Shown here in pieces: positions 6,894-13,003 of a stretch of 13,003 bases of DNA. Source of the stretch: JBBTXJ01 sp038061815. GTDB lineage: Bacteria > Patescibacteriota > Patescibacteriia > Magasanikbacterales > JBBTXJ01. The stretch spans positions 1 to 13,003 of the forward strand of contig JBBTYK010000034.1 in NCBI GenBank assembly GCA_038061815.1. The letters run 5' to 3'. The translations under genes and the position numbers were made by a program. The notes beneath the pieces are model-generated. The model was given only the letters and a program-made list of their open reading frames with translations, was not told the origin of the DNA and did no database searches. Position 1 is the stretch's first letter; the number at the start of each line of letters is the position of its first letter.

Positions 6894-6993
6894 NNNNNNN
6901 NNNNNNNNNNNNNNNNNNNNNNNNNNNNNNNNNNNNNNNNNNNNNNNNNNNNNNNNNNNNNNNNNNNNNNNNNNNNNNNNNNNNNNNNNNNNN
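6894..6993. other. Assembly gap of 100 N upstream of ligA
   Basis: Exactly 100 N between identical 55-nt flanks. After collapsing, the space between the pilin stop and the ligA start is 58 nt. Probably no sequence is missing. Confidence 0.95.
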
Positions 6994-7048
6994 ACCAAAA
7001 GCTCTCCACAAAAGGGCTTTTCTGGTATATAATAGGCCTATGAACAAG
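6994..7048. repeat. Second copy of the 55-nt duplicated flank, the one joined to intact ligA
   Basis: Same 55 bases as 6839-6893. This copy continues in frame into the full ligA gene. Both gaps show the same 55-nt overlap, a common assembler k-mer size, which points to de Bruijn graph contig ends that were scaffolded without merging. Confidence 0.9.
7005..7033 (+). promoter_or_regulatory. ligA promoter
   Basis: TCCACA (7005-7010, four of six to TTGACA), 17 nt, then a perfect TATAAT (7028-7033), ending exactly 6 nt before ATG 7040. A leaderless transcript is predicted. The -35 lies in the arm and loop of the terminator-like hairpin. Confidence 0.7.
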
Positions 7049-9037
7049 GCCGAAGCCAAAGCGCGCATTGAAAAATTGCGCACCGAAGTGGAGCGGTATC
7101 GTTACCTTTATCACGTGCTTGACCGTCAGGAGATTTCTGACGCCGCTTTGGATTCTTTGAAACACGAACTGGCGCAACTGGAAGAGCAATTTCCGGAACT
7201 CATAACGTCGGATTCACCGACACAGCGCGTGGCGGGGGAACCGCTGCCGGCATTCAAGAAAGTAAAACACGCCGTGGCGCAGTGGTCGTTTAACGATGCG
7301 TTTTCCGAAGAGGAAATTCGCGCATGGGATAAACGAGTGCGCGAAGGACTGGAGAAAGCGGATGTGCGTGGGCCGGTGCGCTACGTGTGCGAATTAAAAA
7401 TTGACGGACTGCATACGGTGTGCACGTATGAAAATGGATTATTGAAGGTTGCGGCAACGCGCGGCGACGGCGCCGTGGGCGAGAATGTCACGCATAACGT
7501 CAAAACCATTGAAAGCGTGCCGTTGCGGTTGCGCGAACCGGCAAGCGTTATTGTTGAAGGCGAGGTCTGGATGTCTAAAGATGCGCTTTTGGAGTTAAAT
7601 AAAAAGCGAAAGAAGGCGGGCGAGCCGGCATTTGCAAATCCGCGCAACGCCGCGGCGGGCGCCATTCGGCAGCTAGACCCAAAAATTGCCGCGGCGCGCA
7701 AGTTGGACATGATTTTTTATGAACTTTCGGATGGTGAGCAGGTAAAAACGCAAGCGGAAGAATTGGAGCGCTTGCATGCGTTGGGATTCAAAACCGACCG
7801 ACACTGGAAACGCGCTGATTCCATTGACGATGTGATACATTTTTGGAAACACTGGCAGGAAAAACGGGATACGTTGCCGTTTTGGTTGGATGGCGTGGTG
7901 GTAAAAGTTGATGGACGCGCGCAGCAGCAGGCGCTCGGATACACCGGCAAGGCGCCGAGGTTTACGCTCGCGCTCAAATTTGCCACCGAGCAGGCAACCA
8001 CGGTGATTCGCGAAGTGAACTGGTTTGTGGGCCGCACGGGCGCGTTGACGCCGGTTGCAACACTGGACCCGGTATCGCTGGTGGGTACCACCGTCACGCA
8101 CGCAACGCTGCATAATCTTGATGAGATAAAACGGCTTGATGCGCGTGTGGGCGATACGGTGATTGTGGAAAAGGCCGGGGATATTATCCCGAAAGTGCTG
8201 CAAGTGTTGCCGCGTCTCCGTCCGCGCGATGCAAAAGAAATCCGCGCGCCGCGACAGTGTCCGGTATGCGGTTCGCCGGTTGAACGGCGCGAAGGGCAAG
8301 TAGCGCTTTATTGCACGCGTAAGCAGTGCGGCGCGCAGCAACAGCGGCAACTGGAGCACTTCGTCTCAAAGACCGCGTTTGATATCCAAGGTCTCGGCGA
8401 AAAAATTGTGTTGCAGTTGATGGAAGTGGGTCTCGTGAAAACGCCGGCGGATTTTTTCCGTTTGCAACCGGAGCAGTTGTTGGAGCTGGAAGGGTTTGCG
8501 GACATTTCGTCAAAAAAACTTGTGGATGCGATTCAAGCAAAAAAACGCATCGCGTTCGGACGGTTCATTAATGCGCTCGGCATTCGGCATGTTGGCGAGG
8601 AAACAGCGCATCTGCTGGCGCGCGAATTTGGCGCGTTGGAAAAATTGCAACAAGCCGGCACGGAGGATTTGCAGAACATCCACGGCATTGGCCCCGAAGC
8701 CGCTGAAAGCATTCACGAATTTTTCTGTGATGCGGACGCAAGACGACTGCTTGATGATTTGCGTGATGCCGGTGTGCGGCCGGAACGGGAAGAAAAAGTG
8801 GTGCAGAGTGGAAAGCTGGCCGGTAAAAAAGTGGCCGTCACCGGCACGCTCTCCGGATTCTCCCGTGAAGAGGCAAAAGCCGCCATCCGCCGCGCCGGCG
8901 GCGACTGGGTGTCATCGGTCAGCAAAAACACGGATTTTGTGGTGATAGGGGAGAACCCGGGGTCAAAATATGATGATGCCAAAAAGTTCGGCGTGCGGGC
9001 CGTTGATGAGAAAGAGTTTTTGAATCTTGTGCGTTGA
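7040..9037 (+). CDS. ligA: NAD-dependent DNA ligase LigA
   Basis: The 665-aa enzyme seals nicks in double-stranded DNA using NAD+ during replication and repair, and is normally essential. All domains are visible in order: the N-terminal Ia region (residues 1-70, with YHVLDRQEISDAALDSL), the adenylation domain with the catalytic lysine K120 in ELKIDG, ATRGDGAVGENVT (139-151), EGEVWM and FANPRNAAAGAIRQLD (198-213), the OB fold (about 315-395), a four-cysteine zinc finger (C407, C410, C425, C430), helix-hairpin-helix repeats (about 440-565) and a C-terminal BRCT domain (about 590-665). The length is standard. In the usual hxxPMLSLxNAF segment this protein reads HAVAQWSFNDAF, a variant I associate with CPR ligases. 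The stop is followed after 26 nt by the gatC start, with the gatC promoter in the gap. Confidence 0.97.
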   Translation: MNKAEAKARIEKLRTEVERYRYLYHVLDRQEISDAALDSLKHELAQLEEQFPELITSDSPTQRVAGEPLPAFKKVKHAVAQWSFNDAFSEEEIRAWDKRVREGLEKADVRGPVRYVCELKIDGLHTVCTYENGLLKVAATRGDGAVGENVTHNVKTIESVPLRLREPASVIVEGEVWMSKDALLELNKKRKKAGEPAFANPRNAAAGAIRQLDPKIAAARKLDMIFYELSDGEQVKTQAEELERLHALGFKTDRHWKRADSIDDVIHFWKHWQEKRDTLPFWLDGVVVKVDGRAQQQALGYTGKAPRFTLALKFATEQATTVIREVNWFVGRTGALTPVATLDPVSLVGTTVTHATLHNLDEIKRLDARVGDTVIVEKAGDIIPKVLQVLPRLRPRDAKEIRAPRQCPVCGSPVERREGQVALYCTRKQCGAQQQRQLEHFVSKTAFDIQGLGEKIVLQLMEVGLVKTPADFFRLQPEQLLELEGFADISSKKLVDAIQAKKRIAFGRFINALGIRHVGEETAHLLAREFGALEKLQQAGTEDLQNIHGIGPEAAESIHEFFCDADARRLLDDLRDAGVRPEREEKVVQSGKLAGKKVAVTGTLSGFSREEAKAAIRRAGGDWVSSVSKNTDFVVIGENPGSKYDDAKKFGVRAVDEKEFLNLVR

Positions 9038-9055
9038 CCGTCGGCTTGTTATTAT
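9027..9055 (+). promoter_or_regulatory. gatCA promoter
   Basis: TGT-TATTAT (hexamer 9050-9055) lies 8 nt before ATG 9064, with TTGTGC (9027-9032) 17 nt upstream overlapping the end of ligA. The predicted leader is about 2 nt. It is weaker than the other promoters, so read-through from ligA is possible. Confidence 0.5.
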
Positions 9056-9063
9056 GAGCGAGT

Positions 9064-9357
9064 ATGAAATTGACTCGTGATGAGGTGGAACATCTGGGGC
9101 GGCTGGCGCGCTTGTCTTTGACGGAAGAAGAGAAGGCGCAGTACGCGGCGGAGTTGTCCGACATTTTGGAATTTGTGGAACAGTTGCAGGAAGTTGACAC
9201 CACCGATGTTGAACCCACCTCACAGGTGACTGGTTTGGAGGACGTGTATCGCGAGGATGCGGTGCGTGCGTGCGATGAGGAAACGCGCAAGAAAATCATT
9301 GCGCAGTTTCCGGAACGGGAAGGGGATTTGTTGAAAGTGCCGGGGGTGTTTGAATGA
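9064..9357 (+). CDS. gatC: Asp/Glu-tRNA(Asn/Gln) amidotransferase subunit C
   Basis: The 97-aa protein has the GatC pattern: MKLTRDEVEHLGRLARLSLTEEE at the start, then AAELSDILEFVEQLQEVDTTDVEPTS, and an end in which DAVRACDEETRKKIIAQFP and DLLKVPGVFE match the normal C-terminus. GatC wraps around GatA and GatB and stabilises the GatCAB complex, which converts Glu-tRNA(Gln) or Asp-tRNA(Asn) to the amidated form. Length is normal (about 95-100). The stop at 9355-9357 is 1 nt before the gatA ATG, so translation is probably coupled. A TATTAT box just upstream supports the start. Confidence 0.95.
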   Translation: MKLTRDEVEHLGRLARLSLTEEEKAQYAAELSDILEFVEQLQEVDTTDVEPTSQVTGLEDVYREDAVRACDEETRKKIIAQFPEREGDLLKVPGVFE

Positions 9358-9358
9358 T

Positions 9359-10762
9359 ATGAATACCATCACCGACATACGCAAGGCTCTGGATAATCGC
9401 GACATATCTTCGCAAGAATTGACGCGGCAGTATTTGTCGCGCGCGAAAGAAAAGAATCCAGAACTCAATGCATTTATCACCATCTGCGAAGACGAAGCCA
9501 TGCGCATGGCGGAAGATGCGGATATTCGCATGCAGAAGGGCGTGGTGGGGCCGTTGACCGGCATTCCGTTCGGCATCAAAGACGCCATCTGCACGCGTGA
9601 CATCCGTTCTACTGCAAGCGCGAAAGTGCTGGATACCTATGTGCCGCCGTTTGACGCAACCGTAATCAAAAAAATCCGCGCGCAGGGAGGCGTGATTATC
9701 GGCAAACAAAATTGCGATGCGTTCGGCCACGGCGCTTCCAATGAAAACAGCATGTACGGCCCGGTGAAAAATCCATGGGATACAGAACGCGTGCCGGGCG
9801 GCTCATCCGGCGGGTCGGCCGCCGCCGTTGCCGCAGATATGTGCGTGTACTCCATTGCGGAAGATACGGGCGGTTCCATCAGGCAGCCCGCTGCTTTTTG
9901 TAATCTGGTGGGGCTTCGTCCCAGTTATGGTCGCAATTCTCGCTATGGCATTATGCCGATGGCGTCATCACTGGATACGGTGGGGCCAATAACGAAAACT
10001 GTGGAAGATTGTGCCATCGTGATGGAAGCCATCGCGGGCAGGGACCCGTTTGACGCCACCACGGTTTCGGATTCGGTGCCGGCATACACTCAACTGTTGC
10101 ACGAGGACATACGCGGTGTGCGTATCGGCATTCCGCGCGAATACATCGTTAATGCACGGGAAGAAGTGCTGCAAATTATAGAAAAAGCGGCGGACCGATT
10201 GCGCGGATTAGGGTGTGAGGTGATGGACGTAAGTTTGCCGCACACGAAATACGCGATTGCCGTGTACTATGTAGTGGTGCCGTGTGAGGACAGTTCCAAT
10301 CAGGCTCGGATGGACGGCATGCGGTTCGGGCCGCGCGGCCGCGGCGCCAATTTGGAAGAAACGTACCTGCAGGCGCGCGTTGTCGGATTTCCGCCTGAAG
10401 TTAAACGGCGCATGATGATAGGTACGTTTGCGCTTTCGCACGGGTACTATGATGCCTACTACAAAAAAGCGCAGCAGGTGCGCACGCGCATGATGCGGGA
10501 TTTTGAGGATGCATTTAACAAGGTGGATGTGTTACTTGCGCCTACAACGCCCGGTCCCGCGTTCAAAATAGGGGAAAAGGTAGCCGACCCGCTTGCTATG
10601 TATAAGGAGGACGTGTTTGTGATTCCCGCGGCGGTTGCCGGACTGCCCGCCATTTCGGTTCCGGGCGGGTTTATCAACAATCTCCCGTTTGGCGTTCAAT
10701 TCATCGGGCCGCGGCTCACCGAGGAGCTCATTCTGCGCGTCGCGCACCATTTTGTGCTATAA
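9359..10762 (+). CDS. gatA: Asp/Glu-tRNA(Asn/Gln) amidotransferase subunit A
   Basis: The 467-aa amidase-signature protein releases ammonia from glutamine for transfer to Glu-tRNA(Gln) or Asp-tRNA(Asn) by the GatCAB complex. The Ser-cisSer-Lys triad is intact: K74 in GIPFGIKDAIC, S149 in VPGGSSGGSAAAVAA and S173 in DTGGSIRQPAAFC. The spacing (75 and 24 residues) equals that in characterised GatA. ATG 9359 is chosen over TTG 9350, which would overlap gatC. A run of G at 9342-9346 may be a weak ribosome site, but none is clearly needed given the 1-nt gap to gatC. The chain ends RVAHHFVL, about 10-20 residues earlier than is usual, and its TAA stop (10760-10762) lies inside the TATAAT box of the next gene. 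gatB is not in the window and must be elsewhere if the complex is complete. Confidence 0.95.
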   Translation: MNTITDIRKALDNRDISSQELTRQYLSRAKEKNPELNAFITICEDEAMRMAEDADIRMQKGVVGPLTGIPFGIKDAICTRDIRSTASAKVLDTYVPPFDATVIKKIRAQGGVIIGKQNCDAFGHGASNENSMYGPVKNPWDTERVPGGSSGGSAAAVAADMCVYSIAEDTGGSIRQPAAFCNLVGLRPSYGRNSRYGIMPMASSLDTVGPITKTVEDCAIVMEAIAGRDPFDATTVSDSVPAYTQLLHEDIRGVRIGIPREYIVNAREEVLQIIEKAADRLRGLGCEVMDVSLPHTKYAIAVYYVVVPCEDSSNQARMDGMRFGPRGRGANLEETYLQARVVGFPPEVKRRMMIGTFALSHGYYDAYYKKAQQVRTRMMRDFEDAFNKVDVLLAPTTPGPAFKIGEKVADPLAMYKEDVFVIPAAVAGLPAISVPGGFINNLPFGVQFIGPRLTEELILRVAHHFVL

Positions 10763-10763
10763 T
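10755..10763 (+). promoter_or_regulatory. Promoter of the LOG-domain gene and lgt
   Basis: TGC-TATAAT (hexamer 10758-10763) ends exactly 6 nt before ATG 10770, predicting a leaderless transcript. The gatA stop codon is part of the hexamer. No good -35 is seen, but the extended -10 is perfect. Confidence 0.7.
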
Positions 10764-10769
10764 AGCCAC

Positions 10770-12191
10770 ATGCCGCTTGTCTATATCAAGGACGGCAAAG
10801 TTGAGTATCGCAGTGTTGCGATTTCAACACCGGAGAAACCGGAAAATGAGAAAAAGGAGGCGCAACCTCCATCTTTTGCATTTTCATTCGGCAGCGGTAA
10901 CGCCGGCGAATATCGCGACACGTGGCGCGTGTTTCGCATCATGTCGGAATTTGTGGAGGGGTATCAGTTTTTGGCGGATTTTCATCGTGAGGTGACGGTG
11001 TTCGGCAGCGCGCGATTAAAACCGGCCAATACATATTATAAAAAAGCGCGCGCGTTGGGGAAGTTTTTGGGCGAAGGCGGCTACACCACGATTACCGGCG
11101 GCGGGCCCGGTATTATGGAGGCCGCAAATCGCGGCGCAACGGAGGGCGGGGGAGAGTCCCTCGGTATCAACATCAGGTTGCCGCATGAACAGCGCGTGAA
11201 TGAGTATGTGAAAAAATACATCGCCATGCACTATTTTTTCACACGAAAAGTAATGTTCGCCACGCCGGCGCAGGCGTTTGTGTTTTTTCCCGGCGGTTTC
11301 GGCACCATGGATGAGTTTTGGGAAATTGTTGACCTCATGGACAATGAGTATCTGACGCAATCGCCGCTCATTCTCATCGGCAAAAAATTCTGGAAGCCGC
11401 TCCTTGATTGGCTGCCGCACAACTCCGTGCACATTCTGACGCCGAGTGAAAAAAAAATACTTGCGTCGTGCCATCTTGTTGAGGATGCCGAGGAAGCGCA
11501 AGAGATTATCAAGCAAACCAGAGATGTGCCGAATGTTTGTGAACTCGCGCCGGACCGATTTACCTGCGAACAGCAATTGAACTGGCGCATTTTTCGCATC
11601 ATGGCGGAGGTGGTGGAAGGTTTTGACTTTCTCACCGGATTGGTGAAAGATGTAACCGTATTCGGAACCAAAGGCATTTCAAAATTGAGTCCGTATTATA
11701 AAGCGGCGGAACGGTTCGGCACGCTGGCGGCGAAAGCGGGTTTTTCGGTGGTGACCGGCGGCTATAGCGGTATTCCGGAGGCGGCGAACAAGGGCGCATT
11801 TGAGCACGGCGGCGACAGTGTCGGATTGTATATGCGCGAGGACCGCAATAACGGAAAGCCCAATGCGTATCTCTCGCGGTCGCTTTCATTTTTCTTTCCC
11901 TTCACGCGCAAATTGGTGCTCACGGCGCCGTCAAAGGGTTTTGTGATGTTTCCGGGCGGGCTCGGGACGATGCATCAGACCATGGAAGTGCTGGAATTGA
12001 TTCAGACGCATAAGACACCGCGCGTGCCGGTGGTGTTGTATGGAAGCGCGTTTTGGAATCCGTTTGTTTCCTTCGTGCGTGAAGTATTGGATAAAAAATT
12101 CAAAGTGATTCATACGGATGATGCGCAGTTGTTTACGGTGGTGGACGACCCAGAGGAGGCAATGCGCGTGATTGAACAATCCTACCAATGA
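10770..12191 (+). CDS. Tandem LOG-domain protein (TIGR00730-like Rossmann fold), second half degenerate
   Basis: The 473-aa protein contains two copies of the LOG/lysine-decarboxylase-like Rossmann domain. In single-domain LOG proteins this fold cleaves nucleoside 5'-monophosphates, classically cytokinin ribotides, releasing the base. Residues 1-50 are a linker-like extension. Copy 1 (about 52-250) has ITGGGPGIMEAANRGA (108-123), the phosphate-binding FTRK (157-160) and PGGFGTMDE (174-182) with the catalytic Glu E182. Copy 2 (about 272-470) aligns at an offset of about 220: WRIFRIMAEVVEGFDFL mirrors WRVFRIMSEFVEGYQFL. Its motifs have decayed to VTGGYSGIPEAANKGA (328-343) and PGGLGTMHQ (395-403), with Q403 in place of the Glu. 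Copy 2 is therefore probably structural or regulatory. The frame is open upstream to 10635 inside gatA, but ATG 10770 is set by the TATAAT box 6 nt upstream. The stop overlaps the lgt start (ATGA). Confidence 0.9.
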   Translation: MPLVYIKDGKVEYRSVAISTPEKPENEKKEAQPPSFAFSFGSGNAGEYRDTWRVFRIMSEFVEGYQFLADFHREVTVFGSARLKPANTYYKKARALGKFLGEGGYTTITGGGPGIMEAANRGATEGGGESLGINIRLPHEQRVNEYVKKYIAMHYFFTRKVMFATPAQAFVFFPGGFGTMDEFWEIVDLMDNEYLTQSPLILIGKKFWKPLLDWLPHNSVHILTPSEKKILASCHLVEDAEEAQEIIKQTRDVPNVCELAPDRFTCEQQLNWRIFRIMAEVVEGFDFLTGLVKDVTVFGTKGISKLSPYYKAAERFGTLAAKAGFSVVTGGYSGIPEAANKGAFEHGGDSVGLYMREDRNNGKPNAYLSRSLSFFFPFTRKLVLTAPSKGFVMFPGGLGTMHQTMEVLELIQTHKTPRVPVVLYGSAFWNPFVSFVREVLDKKFKVIHTDDAQLFTVVDDPEEAMRVIEQSYQ

Positions 12192-12967
12192 TTCCCTATA
12201 CCGGTTTTTCCATTATCAACCTCGGCCCCATTCCTATTCGCGTGTGGGGATTGTTGGTTGCGCTGGGACTGGTGGCCGGGATTATTGCGGCGCGATGGTT
12301 TGCGAAAAAACAAAAACTGAATCCTGATACGGTAAGTAATTTGGTGATATGGGCTACCATCGGCGGTTTCATCGGCGCGCGGTTGGGGCATATTTTTTTG
12401 TACAATTTTCCGTATTACCGCGCGCATCCGGTTGAGATGCTGTTTGTATGGCAAGGCGGACTCTCGTCGTTCGGAGGATTTATCGGCGCGTTTGTTGTGC
12501 TCGGTCTGTGGTTTTGGAAACATCGCAAACAGGCGTGGCAGTACGCCGAGGTACTAGCTTTTTCATTTCCGCTTGCGTGGGGAATCGGGCGGCTCGGCTG
12601 TTTTTTGACCCACATGCATCCGGGCGTGTGCACGAATTCTTTTTTGGGAATGAATGAACCAAGCGATGTGTGTGCGCGATTTGACTTAGGGCTTCTGGAA
12701 AGCATCCAGAATTTTTTGATTTTTGTATTTTTCGTCGGGCTTCTCAAACTAAAAAAACCGTTTCCGCGCGGCATGTTTGCGGCGCTACTTGCCGTGCTCT
12801 ACGCTGTGCCGCGGTTCTTTTTTGACTTTCTCCGCATCTACGAAGGCCCGCAGGCTGACGCGCGCTATTTTGGATTGACACCGGCGCAATACGGCAGTAT
12901 AGTGGTGGCGGCTGTTGGCGTGTGGTTGTTTATTCGTTTGCATAAACGTCAGGGAGAGGTCGCATAG
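12188..12967 (+). CDS. lgt: Prolipoprotein diacylglyceryl transferase-like membrane protein
   Basis: The 259-aa polytopic membrane protein is of the Lgt family, which moves diacylglycerol from phosphatidylglycerol to the lipobox cysteine of lipoproteins. Visible motifs are PIPIRVWGLLVALG near the start, IGGFIGARLGHIF (58-70), WQGGLSSFGGFIGAF (88-102), GIGRLGCFLTHMHPG (132-146) with the key arginine R135, and PRFFFDFLRIYEGP (208-221). Several hydrophobic helices span the chain and the length is normal. Positions that are Tyr26, His103 and Asn146 in the E. coli enzyme appear here as W20, F95 and C138, so the active site differs; the Cys variant (GCFL) occurs in many bacterial Lgt proteins. The start codon overlaps the LOG stop (ATGA), with no Shine-Dalgarno seen, so translation is probably coupled. 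The last 15 nt, including the TAG stop, are also the 5' end of tRNA-Ser. Confidence 0.9.
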   Translation: MIPYTGFSIINLGPIPIRVWGLLVALGLVAGIIAARWFAKKQKLNPDTVSNLVIWATIGGFIGARLGHIFLYNFPYYRAHPVEMLFVWQGGLSSFGGFIGAFVVLGLWFWKHRKQAWQYAEVLAFSFPLAWGIGRLGCFLTHMHPGVCTNSFLGMNEPSDVCARFDLGLLESIQNFLIFVFFVGLLKLKKPFPRGMFAALLAVLYAVPRFFFDFLRIYEGPQADARYFGLTPAQYGSIVVAAVGVWLFIRLHKRQGEVA

Positions 12968-13003
12968 TGGCCGATTGCGCGCGCTTGGAAAGCGCGTATA
13001 CCG
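12953..13003 (+). tRNA. tRNA-Ser(GGA), 3' end outside the window
   Basis: The first 51 nt fit a class II serine tRNA: 5' acceptor strand GGAGAGG (12953-12959), T8 at 12960, a 3-bp D stem GCA/TGC (12962-12964 with 12976-12978) around TAGTGGCCGAT, anticodon stem CGCGC/GCGCG (12980-12984 with 12992-12996) and loop TTGGAAA with anticodon GGA at 12987-12989. TATACCG then begins the long variable arm, as in E. coli tRNA-Ser(GGA). The T arm and 3' acceptor strand lie beyond the window. The first 15 nt overlap the coding end of lgt. Confidence 0.9.

Noticed and set aside
7673..8359. Long open frame on the minus strand opposite ligA
   Set aside because: It is antisense to a fully supported LigA, is composed of Arg/His/Leu-rich sequence typical of shadow frames, and shows no recognisable domain.
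9350..9361. TTG 9350 as the gatA start
   Set aside because: It lies inside gatC and adds only three residues; ATG 9359 gives a normal GatA N-terminus with a 1-nt gap.
6826..12191. Use of UGA as glycine, as in Gracilibacteria/SR1
   Set aside because: The pilin, ligA, gatC and LOG genes all end at TGA at the expected protein end, and no in-frame TGA interrupts the conserved domains.
1..13003. CRISPR arrays, insertion sequences, prophage or toxin-antitoxin genes
   Set aside because: No regularly spaced direct repeats, transposase or integrase motifs, phage structural genes or small toxin-like pairs were found.

Overview
The window looks like a piece of a metagenome-assembled genome from a Patescibacteria (Candidate Phyla Radiation) bacterium, probably in the parcubacterial part of the group. 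The grounds are very tight gene packing; a membrane-anchored TraD/HerA-like ATPase next to a disordered partner protein; type IV pilus genes (pilM and a pilin) separated from the rest of a pilus cluster; a tandem LOG-domain protein; and a first gene carrying the PVPxNYASKSKLV motif that I associate with CPR hypothetical proteins. The lineage call is an inference. TGA is used as an ordinary stop (pilin, ligA, gatC, LOG), so the UGA-as-glycine code of Gracilibacteria/SR1 does not apply. Two runs of exactly 100 N, each flanked by an identical 55-nt copy, are assembly joins and not biology.

Minus-strand block (1-5124), in transcription order from the right: cysS (cysteinyl-tRNA synthetase, carrying a repeat-derived insertion); a 28-bp perfect palindrome and promoter; a 178-aa Pro/Ala/Glu-rich protein; a TraD/HerA-like ATPase that becomes one continuous 847-aa gene once the first N gap and its duplicated flank are collapsed; a terminator/promoter region; and the 5' part of a small gene that leaves the window. 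Plus-strand block (5177-13003): pilM, a pilin-like gene, ligA (promoter and start duplicated by the second gap), gatC-gatA, a tandem LOG-domain protein, lgt, and the 5' two thirds of tRNA-Ser(GGA), whose first 15 nt overlap the end of lgt. No gene-free stretch exceeds 300 bases.

The most striking window-wide signal is promoter placement. All eight genes that begin a transcription unit have a -10 hexamer (TATAAT, TATACT, TACACT or TATTAT, often preceded by TGn) only 6-12 nt before the start codon, and exactly 6 nt in four cases (cysS, pilM, ligA, LOG). This predicts mostly leaderless mRNAs without Shine-Dalgarno sites. It also corrects several starts: pilM at 5177, the pilin at 6374, the LOG gene at 10770 and the 178-aa protein at 3673.

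Functionally the genes cover translation (CysRS, GatCA amidotransferase, tRNA-Ser), DNA replication and repair (LigA), the cell surface (PilM, pilin, Lgt), a nucleoside-monophosphate phosphoribohydrolase-type protein (LOG), and a DNA- or protein-pumping ATPase at the membrane. Oddities worth attention are the in-frame dispersed repeat inside cysS, the degenerate second LOG half, the pilin lacking the -1 glycine, the GatA stop codon sitting inside the next gene's -10 box, and the lgt/tRNA overlap.
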